64,000 nt of DNA from Cryptomeria japonica (Eukaryota; Streptophyta; Pinopsida; Cupressales; Cupressaceae). The notes beneath the pieces are model-generated. The model was given only the letters and a program-made list of their open reading frames with translations, was not told the origin of the DNA and did no database searches. The position numbers and the translations under genes were made by a program. The first letter of the stretch is position 1. Each line of letters opens with the position of its first letter. Below, piece by piece: positions 45,731 to 58,507 of this stretch. The stretch lies in contig NC_081412.1 in assembly GCF_030272615.1 (NCBI RefSeq), positions 697,850,656 to 697,914,655 of the forward strand, given 5' to 3'.

Positions 45731-45744
45731 CCAAAGGGGGAGAT
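45731..45744 (+). other. Polypurine tract of a SIRE-like copia element
   Basis: CCAAAGGGGGAGAT directly before the LTR start. The preceding sequence (GTTGCCATCAATG) and an extra CTCAGGGGGAGCATA upstream (45,614) are typical of this copia lineage. The minus-strand element at 56 kb has the same GCCATCAATGCCAAAGGGGG. Confidence 0.7.
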
Positions 45745-46535
45745 TATTGGCAAATGCACACTCCAATGAGAAATTGTAGGTGATTGAAGGTATTGTCATT
45801 GATTGCAACCTTACAATCATGTGATACCGACAGGAAGACTCAAGCATTGGCAGACTCTACACCGGCATACAGAACACTGGCACCAAAAAGGAAGAATACC
45901 AGCACCGAAAGCTGACAGCAATTTTGTATAAACATATTTTGTAATTAATTGTAAAATATTTTGTAAGCTGACATGGCGGATTGTAATATGACTCATATAT
46001 GTATGAGATCATTGTAGATCATTTAGGATATGATATGATGTGAAATATGAATAGAAGGTAGCAGACCTAATATGTGAATTAATGGATAAGAGTTTATGTA
46101 TATTGCAAATCTTAAACTGGTATTGAATCTGGCATAGCAGATGCTGATCTGAAGCAGTATAAGACATTGTATTTGTATAATACAATTTTGTAAGTCAGTG
46201 TGACTTCTTCTGTAACTGAGCAGTGAGCTCTAGGCACTTGGCCTTCCTACATGTGCAAGCCCCTATTGTAAGCAGTAATATTCTCTTATTGGCCAGTAAG
46301 TGAATACTGTGGGTCACAAATCCCACCGAGGTTTTTCCCACAATGATTTTCCTCATTAAAATATTGTGTTATGGTGTGATTTTCATGTTGTGGTTGTTAT
46401 TCTTATTTGTTGCATTATTTCTGGTTTACCGGTACACAATTTTAATATGCTTTTCATGTTATAAGTTAAGAAAATTATTATACCAGTCAGATACTGATTC
46501 ACCCCCTCCTCTCAGTATCTTTGGGAATCCTAACA
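45745..46535 (+). mobile_element. 3' LTR of a SIRE-like copia element (791 bp)
   Basis: Starts TATTGGCAAATGC (TG to TA at the first dinucleotide) after the polypurine tract and ends GGGAATCCTAACA. Near the end it has the GATTCACCCCCTCCTCTCAG pattern, the complement of the G-rich stretch in the left arm. Confidence 0.75.
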
Positions 46536-47112
46536 CAATGCTAATGTTGATTTTAATTTATATTGAATGTATTATAAATTTGAAAGAAGAATTGGGTCAA
46601 TAGAGAAACCAAATATTTTTTAGAATCTTAAAAATTTATTTGTTTGCATGATAATATGAGATAATGTCTCAAAATGAAAGAACTATATTTGAATAACTAT
46701 TGGATATGGGTTCTAAGTGTAGCATAGCTATCATCTATCATTTAAAATCAAATCATTACGATGTTATTGTTCTTTTATTTTCATGGCTTGAGGTTTGGAT
46801 TTTCCTTAGGCTCACTCAAAGTGGTGGTTGTTTTCCTAGCAAAGTGACATTTTTTTATCAAGTGCCACATAACACTTAATCAAATCTAAGGAAATAAATT
46901 GACTTCTCATCTCAATTGGCATTCCATGATAAGATATACAATTTATTTGTAATATGGTCAAGGTATTAGAGGAAGAAATAAATAAATTTGGGCTTGACTC
47001 TATTTACATGATGGAAATGGCTTTTTTAAGTTATATTCTATGGCTTTTGGCCTATTAAATAAGCAAAGATGATCTTGAGCTCTATTCACATGTCAAAAAT
47101 AGCTTGTTTTAG
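46536..47112. other. AT-rich spacer, no gene seen
   Basis: No supported feature; the sequence nearest 47,070-47,110 resembles that after the microsatellite (GAGCTCTATTCACATG versus ATCTCTATTCACATGG). Confidence 0.5.
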
Positions 47113-47243
<131 letters not shown>

Positions 47244-47282
47244 TTCTTTTCTCTCTATTAATAGCTTGTTTTATCTCTATTC

Positions 47283-47935
47283 ACATGGTATCAAAGCAGG
47301 TTAGACTACTACCAGTCATTTTTACAAGTTATACTAGAGGACATATAAAACTTGATGAAAAACTTATTTATGCTTAATAAATAAATTATGGTAATATCTC
47401 TTCCTTGCTAATTTGTGATTTTAGAGAAGAAAAGCATCATATATTATATTAAAAAATATAATTCTCCAAATTGAGCAATATGATTACAAGATATTTTTTC
47501 CTCATAAAAGTTGACATTTGAGCAAACACAATAAGAGACAATATTTAATATATTTTTTAAAAAATGGCCTTGAGATTGTCTTTTCTTTTTGGATTTCATC
47601 AACATCATTAATTAATGGTACTTGTAAATCAAATAATATTTTATTTAACTCTCAACAAACTAGATATTGATGCTATCTACTTAGCATCAAAACAACATGT
47701 TTGAGACGCATATTCAAAAGGTTTCAACACAACTATTCATTTTATTTTCTTGATTAAAGGAAATGATCTATTTGGTCCATCTTTTGTTTTTATATACATT
47801 ATATGTGTATACTTGTATTTTCATTAAAACTTCAACATTGAAGTATCATTAAAAATTTTAAAAATCAAATTATTTCTTCATCAAATTCTTTTAAATAATT
47901 ATAGCCTAATAACTATTAGATTATTAATTATTTGT
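47283..47935 (+). repeat. Copia leader repeat, copy 1
   Basis: Begins CATGGTATCAAAGCAGGTTAG, close to the initiator-Met primer site TGGTATCAGAGC, and aligns by eye with 48,304-48,930 in the same orientation (ACATATAAAACTTGATGAAA, TTGACATTTGAGCA, AACTCTCAACAAACTAGATA). No gag frame survives. Confidence 0.75.
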
Positions 47936-48303
47936 GAATGGGGGTTATTGAAAAGATGTGACTAGTGAAGCCACCCTTCCTCCTATATTTAAGGAGGTTC
48001 TCTCACATTTGAGAGTTGTAGGAATTTGGAGATTTATAGTGAGTTGTATCACTATGCACAAGAGGTACTTATTGCCCATGTGGAAGTATTGGAGGAGTGT
48101 CGCCAAGTTCTAGTCTATTTTATCATATACTACATCTGTAAGTGTTTTTATAATTCAACGATGCTTTATGGGGTTCTTTACCCAAAAGGGTTTTACCCAT
48201 GTATATCTTGTATAAGATGTTAATTTATGGTTGTATGATTGTTAATGTATTTATTATATATCTTGTTTATAATGATTAGTATCATAAGATCCTAATTTCT
48301 AGC
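47936..48303 (+). mobile_element. Probable copia LTR between the two leader copies
   Basis: Contains a TATA-like 'CCTATATTTAAGGAGG' near 47,982 and ends just before CATGGTATCAAAG. Its 5' end was not fixed. The LTR plus the following leader suggests two related elements, or a partial tandem duplication. Confidence 0.45.
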
Positions 48304-48930
48304 ATGGTATCAAAGTATATTAGGCTACTACTAATCATTTTTACAAGTTATACTAGAAGACATATAAAACTTGATGAAAAACTTATTTATGCTCAATCAA
48401 CAAATTTGGTAATATATTTTCTTTCCTAATTTGTATTTTTAAGAGAATTAATTCATCTTATATTATATTAAAAAATATAATAATCCTCATTGAGGAACAT
48501 GATCACAAGAATTTTTGTTTTCCTCATAATAGTTGACATTTGAGCATACACCATAAGAGGCAATACTAAATACCTTTTTTATTAGTTTGGCCTTGATATT
48601 TTTTATATTTTTTTTTGGATTTTGTCAACATCATAATTAGTGGTACTCGTAAATCAACTATTATTCCATTTAACTCTCAACAAACTAGATATTAATGTCA
48701 TCTAATTAGCATCAAAACAACTTGTTTGAGAAGCATATTCAAAATGTTTCAACAATATTATTCATTGTATTTTCTTGATTAAATAAATTGATATATTTGA
48801 TCTATCATTTATTTTTATACAAATTCTATGTACATGCTTGTATTTTCATAAAAACTTCAACATTAAAGTATCATTAAATTTAAAAAAAACAAAAAATAAT
48901 TTCTTCATCAAATTCTTTTAACAAAAGTAT
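48304..48930 (+). repeat. Copia leader repeat, copy 2
   Basis: Starts CATGGTATCAAAGTATATTAGG; the homologue of 47,283-47,935, offset by about 1.02 kb. Confidence 0.75.
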
Positions 48931-51430
48931 AATAAAATTGATAGAAAGATCAATATATAGACATTACTATTATAAATTCATAATTCACTTAGAGATATGA
49001 AATAATGCACCTCTAGTATGAAAAGGCGTGTCTTCTAAACTCTCCTGACTCCAATCTATATCCAAGGGGTTTTTGACTATTCGAAAAAAGAATAGAAAAA
49101 CAATATTTTGCAAGAGTGATTCAATATTATAGTTATGTCACATACAACAATGAGCATCTACAAGGGGTTGTTTTATACATCTCTTATTACGCAATGTATA
49201 AGAAATAAAGAAAGAGAGATTTTTTTGATAATTTACAATGTTAAGGTGATTTGTATATGGGTCTCTATATAACTTATATCATATAAATACAGAAATAAAT
49301 CTAAGAAAGAATAGTTTAAATAGTTCCTTCAATGATATATGGGTAATGAGGCATATGGTTGCCTTTCAATTTATAGTTGGAAGGACGACTATAAATTTTG
49401 GGCACAATCTCTTCAAGGTCTGTGCAATGTATCTTTGGTAGTCCTTTTTACTTAAGGAGAACAACTTCGAATATCTTGAATTGAATATAAATGATCTTAT
49501 TAATGAGAAGTTTCTCTTGAATTGAATTGTATGAGAAGCCCATTAATGAGAAATTTCTCTTGAATTGAATATAGATATTTTTTAGTTCTATTTTTAAGTA
49601 TATGAAATGTCACACAATGTTGAAGGCTTGGCCTCTTCCATTCAAGGCTTTAGACATAGTTATTTATGCATATGTTGAAGTCATAGTAAGATTACATAGT
49701 TAATTTTTGTAGTCTAATCCCTTGTAGGGAAATAAAAAACATAAGCGTATTCATTATCAACCAAATAGTGGATGTAATGGTCATGAATTTTAGTCATCAT
49801 GTGTTTACAATTTGTTCCTTGGTGGGTCAATAACAAAGATAAATGTATTCAATACGAACCACATAATGGATGTAATGATATTGAACTTCAATATGTTTGG
49901 TTTCGGTATCATATATTGGATTATTCACCATCTTCAAGAACCCTTGATTATCAAAAGGGAGTGAATTTAGTGAAGTGGAATGAAGATAAAGATCGACCAA
50001 GATCCATCACAAGCACATTGCATCAAATCCTATATGCACAACTAACTTATATTGTTGGAAGATAAAGGAATTATATCTTATAACTGAATCTACCATAAAA
50101 TTACTCCTAGTCAAAAAATGTAAAGATATATCCAATTGTAGACTATTGAGTATCAGCTAGTGATCCAAATTAACTGGAATTAAAATATCCACATTACATG
50201 AAATTAGTATATTGCTAATATACAATGCCAAAAATGAGTATTCCTTTGGCATGTTAAAGAATGTATTTTGTGGCTTGCCAATATTCTTCTTGAAGCTTTG
50301 ACACACATCTAGAAAAGTCAATTATTGTGAAACATAAGTTTGTTTGAGTGATAGTAAGATAAATCAAATGAGTCACTAATAAATGATAAATTTCATCCAC
50401 ACAAGAATAGAATTTTGGAAACTTAAGAATGAATAGACATGCTAGTAAATTACAAAAGAACTAGATAAATTTATTAGATGTGTCTATATAAATTTCAAAT
50501 GGTCAATGGAAATTAGGAACTAGTGTCATGCATCAATGTGTATGAGCAATCTAGACTGCACTAAAATGTTGGCCATTCAATGTTGAGAAACACATTGAGT
50601 TAATGATCATAGAAAAGAAATACAAAATAATTTTTTAAGCAGGCCTTTCCTATCACAGTGAAAGTCAAGAAATTTATTGTAAATGAACCTGATGATCAAT
50701 AAAATATGCAAAAGAAGTTGCAAATTACTGACACAAAGTATGGAAGAGGTACTCAAATCTATTTAACAGCCAAAAGTTATTTTGTAAAACATTGAAACCC
50801 ATGAGGACTTTTAACTATATACTTACTTTTTTGACATTGTGGTGTTTAAGTATTGTGCCCATCCATTGTCACCCTGTTAACATGTTTTTTAATGTCATTG
50901 CATTATAAGTACAAGAACAAGACAAATGAAAACTAATTATTATAGTGAATTGTTATTGTTCTTCATTCATACCTTGTTGACCCATAGCATTGTTGAAAGA
51001 CAAACACTGATGAGAACTTCTTTGGGTAGATGTTGATGCTAATTTTAATATAGTGCAAACAAATTATCATTATATATATATATAAATATAACACAGAAAA
51101 AAAGGGCATGTTTTGTTGATTGTTTAGAAACTTCTTAATGTTGACAATTAAAAAAATAACTTATATTTGATGGAATTGACTTAATGCCATTAACATATTG
51201 TCCCCTAATTGCTCTGATTGTTTCTTTCCCTTCCTCCTATAACTATTTGAGGGAACACAAACAATTCAGACCAAGGAACTTCATTCAATGTCTTTAGACT
51301 ATCAGCATGCCTACAATGTGGCTAAGGCCAAAGATAATCTCATCTTGCATTAAGCCAAGTCTGCATGTGGATAGTGATAGTTTCAACTAGATTTGTATGA
51401 GGAATAAAATAAAAAAGGTAATGCATTCAA
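48931..51430. other. AT-rich DNA without a supported gene
   Basis: An open frame at 49,799-50,065 (88 codons) has no recognisable motif and no neighbouring gene signals. A local repeat of TTAATGAGAA.TTTCTCTTGA occurs near 49,500 and 49,543. Confidence 0.45.
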
Positions 51431-51779
51431 TCACTAAAGATCAAGCATGAACCTCTTCAAACAACATGCAAAGGACTGGACTTGTTCATGTGATTCTGGT
51501 CTTGTTTGTGACAACATCTTCCAAACTTCACTTGAATCATTATACAACACCATCATTTGTAAAGGTGAAGAAAAATCCATGCAATTTTGAGGGGCATGTT
51601 GAGGAGTTAGAACATTGGATCTATTCTTGTAGACCACATCAAGTGTACAAGTTTCATTTGGAATTTTACATATTTGGTGGGTATAGAAACATCATTTACA
51701 TGATATATTGTGTTAAACTAAAATAAGGCTTTGGAAACCATAAAATATTTGATAATGCATTAAATGAACATAGAATCAT

Positions 51780-53504
51780 ATAATATCCACTTACTTGGAA
51801 TTCCTCCTACACCATCAAATAAATTATTAGTCATTCTAGCAACCGTTGGGACATGCTTGCAACATGGGTTTCCCTACAAATTCCAAGGGTACTCACAAAC
51901 ATATAGGTAAATGACATATATTCTAATCATGTACTAGTTGTATGAACTCTAACTTTTCACCTAGTGCCAACCAAGATGAGTTTCATCTAGAACACAATCG
52001 GCATCAAGAATTGCATTTCCCCTCTCAAGACTAGTTTGCATATGTCAAATCTTATAGTTAATGAGAAATCTAAAATGTTGCAACTTCTACTTTTGCCTAT
52101 AGAATGGTTCCATTCTATAGAAAGGCTATAATATAGATGGTTCATCTACCTTGTTAATTTATTTTGACATACAAATGTACCACATCATCTATGTGTGATG
52201 GTATGATTCGATGGCAAGATTTGCGTCTTGGTTGGCATGGGGAAAGTGTCTAAATTTTTTATACCACATTGTTGCAAATTAGAAAGACATAAAATATAAA
52301 TGAAAATGTATAAGATGTATTATAATAGCATTTAAGAATTGATACTAGAGTGAACTATTCCAAATCTTGAACTCACAAATATAACCATGTCCTTTTTACC
52401 ATGTTTTATTGTAGTACTCAAGAAAGCAGGACTAATCATTGAACTCATCAAATAAATTATGCCATAGGAAAATAGTTCTTTCTTCATTATCATCCATTGC
52501 CAACATGATCATCTCTAGGTAGTGAAATATATCCATTAGTCTATCCTTCATTGTATACTTCTACACATTCTTGAGACATGAATGGTGCATGTGCCAAATA
52601 TAGAGGAGAACATAATATTTAAAAATAGCCCTGATAGAAAGACAACAATAAATCATAAGTGATAGATGGAAATAGAAACAATGAATCCAAACGTATCATA
52701 TGTTTTAAAATAAAGAATTTTAACAAATGAAACATGCACATACTATATGGTGTGTATCTTTGCATTGGCATTATCAATCAAAATGGTATTAATCCTCCAA
52801 TCATTTATGGCATCCTTTCCTTGTCTCTACACCTCATCCAACCACCCTTGGATGTCCTTGATCTTTCTTTGGGCGACCCATGCAACAGGAACTCCTGCTT
52901 ATGGCTCATTAAAAACTAGTAGGGAATACAATTAATATTGTTGGTAAAAATAGAAACAACAATCATTAGTAGTTGTAAACACATTGAGCTACTAAAAAAT
53001 ATAAAGAAGAATTATTATAAGGGCTTCTCAACATTTTACCCCATATTTATTGGTTGTAAATATTGAATTCATCAAGATGATTGAATCATGGGAGTGTCAA
53101 ACCATCATCTTGAGCATCCATGGAGTCTAGATACCCAACCATGCGGTCATGATTGAATATACTAACCAAGAATACATCTTGGTTGAATGTTATTTATACA
53201 TTGTACTTTGGTTGACTCTATTGCTCATGCAGACAAATGTAACTTTTTCACTATTAACCAAGACTTTCCTTGGAAGGAAAGAATCCAATCTAGCAAGTGG
53301 AATTACTTCACAAAGTTCAGGAATGGCATCATCTTCCATGAGAATTGGACTCCAATCAAGATCTTTGGACAAGAAGTGATAGACTCCTTCACCAACAACT
53401 TGCACTTCCAAATCCATTAGGAGTTGCCATTTTTTTTGTCCCCGCATTCTAAGGAGGAAGCTAGTACAACCTTCTAGTAAATGGAAATCGCTATCAGTAA
53501 ACAT
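51780..53504 (-). pseudogene. MULE-transposase/SWIM zinc-finger protein pseudogene
   Basis: The minus strand holds, in order, pieces of the plant protein type with a MULE-like DDE domain and a C-terminal SWIM zinc finger. 53,504-53,190: a 104-codon open frame (KKWQLLMDLEVQVVGEGVYH, FLSKDLDWSPILMEDDAIPE, LARLDSFLPRKVLV). About 52,896-52,756: AGVPVAWVAQRK, WLDEV and WRINTILIDNANAKI, matching the 'PVAWVI....W...L......W.PSCFIVDDA.AEI' block. About 52,240-52,192: ANQDANLAIESYHHT. About 51,900-51,800: CEYPWNL, stop, GNPCCKHVP, a SWIM finger (CxC..CxH) whose first Cys is Tyr. Stops and frame changes separate the blocks. In autonomous elements the protein cuts DNA; some relatives are host genes. This copy is dead, and no terminal inverted repeats were located. 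Confidence 0.6.
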
Positions 53505-54761
53505 TGTAAATAATAATATTTAAAACATAAGTTAATTGGAAGAGTGGGACTATTTATTTACAAATTCATAGAGCTAATATGAGGTATTTCAAATCTATAT
53601 TTCTTCTAAAATAATAAACTCAACCTCTATAGTTTAAAAATACAATGTGTTCTTTAACGTACAAGTATATATATAGTAACTTTAATGGGAAAATGCAAAA
53701 TGAACTATGATACCTTGTACCAAGGATTGAAATGGTGGAGAAACTATGTAGAAAACTTCATTCTAGTACATGTTTAAACATGATACATGCAACAAAATTT
53801 TGAGAGGACGAGGAAAAAACATAGTCCTATACTCCATTGACCAAATATATCATTCCACTATTGTAATGAACCTTAGCTAAAAATAACGTAATTTACATAT
53901 GTTGTGAAGATGTTGCATAAGGAGTTGATAGAAATATACATAGTTTAGAAATTAATTGTATCCTAGGAACATTGAATATAGGTTGTGCATATTGAATAAC
54001 ACACTATGTAGTACGATTTAGAAGAAGAAATATGAGATAAATGAAAGATCATATCCTTCTAGAAAAATGAACTTCAACATAAATTTTAAGTGGTGCACAA
54101 ACCTAATTTACCTAATCATGGGTTTGTTGATTCATGTTAGTCCTTTCAAAAAATGTGAACTAAACAAATATTACAGATCATAGCACCCAAGAAGTTAACT
54201 TGTGTACATTAAAAAACATAATGTGTTCTTCAATATTTCTAGGATCTCTTATCTTATGCATGGGATCCTTTCAAAGAACAATAAAAGTTCTTTAATTTTC
54301 ACCCTTTTCATCAGTCTTGATGTCTATAGGGTATCCACTTTCATTAATCTAGTGCTAGTTATTTTTTTCATATAATTGGGGAAAAATGAGTAATATTTAG
54401 CCAAAAACCAATCTACCCTCCAAGGAGTTAAGTTCAAAATATGTAGCTAAAAACCTTAAATTTTAAACCTTGACTTTGAAATAATTAAGTTTAATATCCA
54501 ATTAAAATCATTGGTGTTGGATCTTTACCCACTATGAACATCTTCAATTTTCGTGAGCCACACAACAAATGTGATTTGATTAGCTATGGCCTTTAGAAAA
54601 CATGATTTTTCATGTTGGAACATCAAAACATGGTAGGCCATGGAATACATTTCAAAGGTAGGTTACATCAAAATGTGCATTATTATAGATTTTTTATTTC
54701 AATTTGGTTAGGCTTAAGGTTTAAACTCTACCACAAACTTGAACAAATATTTCAAGTGAAT
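53505..54761. other. AT-rich spacer, no gene seen
   Basis: No coding motif or repeat with clear borders. Confidence 0.45.
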
Positions 54762-56012
54762 GTTAGCAGCAACAAAGAGGGAAGATTGAGAGGGGGGGTG
54801 AATCAATCTTCACTAGATCAACAAATTTAACCACAAAATAGATCTGATAAACTACAGTAGTAAGACAGATAAGAAAATTGAAAGCACGACACACAACACC
54901 AAGATTTTGATGTGGAAAACCTAGTTAAGGGAAAAACCACAGTGGGAACCTACCCACAGTAAGATGATAATTTGCACTAGTATGTGAAAATATTGCAATG
55001 GGGAATACACATGCATTCAGGCACATTGCCTAGAGCTCACTGCTCAAATATAATGGCTCGGAAGGCTACAATCCTCAAGGAAGTCTCACTGACTTACAAC
55101 AAGATTTGGACTACAATCTGAAAGAAATAAATTGAAAGAATAGCATCTCCAAATGCCTGATTACAGTTCCAGTTAAGTACAATTATCTGCTCTGCAACAC
55201 CAATCTCTCCTCAATATCAATACCAAAGGATAAATCTCATGTTCACACATAAAATACTCTCTAACAATGTAGACACAGCATCAACACCTAAATTACATGA
55301 ATATATTACCTATATATACAGTTCATCAACCTTGGTAACAAGGTTGGCTAAACCCTCAACCCTCAGTTACAAAATTACATCACACGATACAAAGATCAAC
55401 CATAAGACCAATATAATGATTTTTATAGCATATCATGGACCTAAATCAAATTCCCAAATGAACAAATCCACTGGAAATCATGCCAAGATCAGCCACAACA
55501 CACTACACCACCAAGAAAACCACATAACACAAAAATCATCATTGATTGATAGAAACCACCAAAAACTCACACAATGATCAATGTGGATCACCAAAACAAA
55601 TAGGACATGACTAGGAAACACTAGAAAAAATACTATAATCATCAGTAACAATTTCACCAACACCACTTATCAAATATTCATATGTCAACGTCTGAAAGTT
55701 CAAGAACACAACCAATCACCAACTGTGATGAAGAAAGATAACTTGTGTTGCACCAAATCATGATCCATTTGAAATGAAGATACACAAGACCATCCCAAAA
55801 AATATCCCAAAATCTTAGCACAAGATATAATCACACTAGAATATGGTCAGAGGATATACTGAACTCTGGAAAACAATGATCACCAAAACAACATTGTAAA
55901 TCGGATCATAAGATCTTCCCAATCTATAATCATCAGAGCAATAAATAGGAATATGTTGACATCAATGACAACAACATATCCTAGCAGCAAAGATAACCAA
56001 CAATATCTAACA
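54762..56012 (-). mobile_element. 3' LTR of a SIRE-like copia element (1,251 bp)
   Basis: Bounded by TGTTAG at 54,762 and CTAACA at 56,012, which form a terminal inverted repeat, and preceded on the minus strand by the polypurine tract. It contains the CACCCCCCCTCTCAATCTTC motif also seen in the other SIRE-like LTR ends of the window, and a primer-proximal 'AGGGAAAAACCAC' block. Confidence 0.82.
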
Positions 56013-56034
56013 ATCTCCCCCTTTGGCATTGATG
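56013..56034 (-). other. Polypurine tract
   Basis: The minus strand reads GCCATCAATGCCAAAGGGGG then AGATTG directly before the LTR start TGTTAGATATTG. Confidence 0.75.
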
Positions 56035-56325
56035 GCAACATATGAATGTGAAAAACAATGAATGCAAAGCAAGAAGATATCTCCAACAAACTCCCCTTAA
56101 GATCAGGACATATAAAGCAGTTTTTCACATGATCTCTCTCTCCCCCTTTGACAACAATGCCAAAGATCTCAAAATAGAAAACCAAACTTACTCTTCCCAT
56201 AACAGAAACATGAATCTTTGTCCCCTAAGATTTGGAGTACTCTACCAAAGGAGTAGCACCAACTCATCAATCCAAGTAAAAGGATAAGACTATGAAGTCC
56301 AATGGATTGATGCAACTCAATGCAT

Positions 56326-57535
56326 CTATTTCTCATAGGGAGGGGTAGATACCCCTAACTTGTCTCTCAAATAGACAAATGTATCTACAGGTAAAGGTTT
56401 CTTACTAGCCCATGAAACCAATTTCTTACCCACAAAGAATGCTCCACCAGTAGTTCTCTTCCAGTCATCAACATCCCTAGCCCAATCTACATCAATGTAG
56501 GCACACAACATGAAATCATCATTCCTCGAATACCACAAACCATAATCCACACTTCCCTTCAGGTATCTGAATATCCTCTTCATACTAGTGACATGAATCT
56601 CTTTTGGATCAGCTTGATATCTAGCATTCATGCACACACCATGCATAATGACTGATCTAGTCTGAGTAAGATATAACATTCTACCAACCATATATCTGTA
56701 CAAACTCTTATTATCTTTCAGAGATTCATCATTCTTAGAAAATTTACAACTAGTCACCATAGGAGTTCCAACCGGTTTGGAGACATCTAACCCAAGCTTC
56801 TTCAACAATTCCTTCACATACTTAGTTTGACATATGAATATACCTTTTTCAGTCTGTGAAATCTACAAACCTAAGAAAAATTTCATCTCAGCAATCATAA
56901 ACATCTCAAATTATTTGTGCATATCACCGACAAACTTCATGCTCAAGTCATCATCACCTCCAAAGCTAATATCATCAACAAAGACTTCAATAATCAAGAT
57001 GTTATTATTTTCTATCTTAAAATACAAATTACTATTAGCAACACCTTTAGTAAATCCTAATTTTAACAAATACTTATCTAATCTTGCATTTCAGGCTCTA
57101 GGGGATTGCTTTAATCCATAAAGGAATTTCTTCAACTTGTATACCATGTCTCCATCATCTAACAATGAAAACCCATCAGGTTCCTCAATGTAGATTTCTT
57201 CCTCTAGCTCACCATTCAAGAAGGTTGATTTCACATCCATCTGATATACCTTGAAATCTTTATAAGCAGCATAACCAAGCAATAGTCTTATAGCTTCAAG
57301 TCTGGCCACCGGAGCAAAAGTCTCCTCATAATCAATTTGTTCCTTCTAAGAGTATCATTTGCAAACAAGTCTAGCTTTATTTCTGACAACTTCACTGGCT
57401 TCATTGAATTTGTTTCTGAATACCCATGTAGTACCAATAGAATTCTTATCCTTAGGTCTAGGAATGAGTTTCCATGTATTATTCTTTTCAATCTAGTCTA
57501 GTTCTTCTTCCATAGCTCTCATCCAAGTGTATGTG
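56326..57535 (-). pseudogene. Ty1/copia reverse transcriptase-RNase H, 5'-truncated and broken
   Basis: Minus-strand pol of the element whose LTR lies to the left. From about 57,530: a start of the copia RT (AMEEELD then EKNNTWKL) in shifted frames; 57,309-57,091: [38 protein letters not shown], where the Asp of MDVKS is the first RT catalytic residue. Near 56,995-56,930: EVFVDDISFGGDDD, the YVDD-type active site as FVDD. 56,817-56,326: the RT-RNase H connection and RNase H (YMVGRMLYLTQTRSVIMHGV, RIFRYLKGSVDYGLWYSRND, AYIDVDWARDVDDWKRTTGG). In-frame stops and a shift divide the gene, and gag, protease and integrase are absent, so it cannot act on its own. Confidence 0.88.
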
Positions 57536-57539
57536 CAGG

Positions 57540-58507
57540 ATCATGGTGTGCCAAAACAGGCCCTTAAGTGGCAATGAAATTTCAAAAAATCAGAGTTATG
57601 CAACTTGACATGAAAAATGAGTAAGTTATGAACATTATTTTTAAAATATGTAAGAAGAGAATCTATAGAAAATTGAATGTAGTTTCTAAGCTACTAGTTG
57701 TTTTTTGAAAAAAAAAAAATCCTATTTGATGAAAATTTCAAATTTCAATGCAGTGGTACAAAAATTTCAGGAAAAAGATAAGAAGTAGGTGTATGTCTGA
57801 CCACCCTAATCACAATCAAATCATAATATTTTTTTATAAGATTTATAATATAAGTATTAGACTCATGTCCGGATGTGACACATATTTTTTTATAATTTTT
57901 TATAAAGTAAATAATTATTTATGAATTTTTTACTACAGCTTTTCAGAAATTCAGAAACTCCTATGTCTAACCACCTTAACTTGGTCAAAACCTTATGAAA
58001 CTCATTTTTTTTAATTTTTCCCTATAGTAGATGAAGCATAGGATGTGACGCATGTTTCAGATTCAAAAAATGTTATACGGTTTGAAAGTTATGAGTATTT
58101 TTCAATCAGTCTATCAATCAGGACTTTTGTCAGAATTCAATTAGAAGATAAATAATAATTATTTATTAAAGTCGAAATAAGACAAGCCCTATATTGTTGG
58201 AAAGCTAAGAATGTCCTTAAAAAACCCTTTTCATTTTATCAATTTTTGTTATAAAAAAAGTTGTCAGCCACCAGTGTAAAGTCTAGAAAATCAAGGAATA
58301 CTAAAAAACACGTTTTTTCAGTTGACTTTCTAGGCTTGTCACTTCCAAGCCAAATCTTGAAGCAAACCTGAACCAAAATATGGAAGGAAAAAATTATGTT
58401 TTAAAAATGGATATCCAATTTTTGAAAAAATAAAAAAAATATATTTTAGTAAATTGGGCATAACTTTTGCGTTTTATATCAAAATTTTGATTTTTTACAG
58501 GCGTTGG
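57540..58507. other. Non-coding DNA with weak internal duplication
   Basis: Two loosely similar blocks, each with a GTCT.ACCACC.TAA start (57,794 and 57,964) and a GATGTGAC.CAT end, about 170 bases apart. Possibly a remnant of another element's 3' untranslated region. No gene. Confidence 0.45.

Noticed and set aside
49799-50065. 88-codon plus-strand ORF
   Set aside because: The length is within chance, with no motif, homologous copy or promoter signal nearby.
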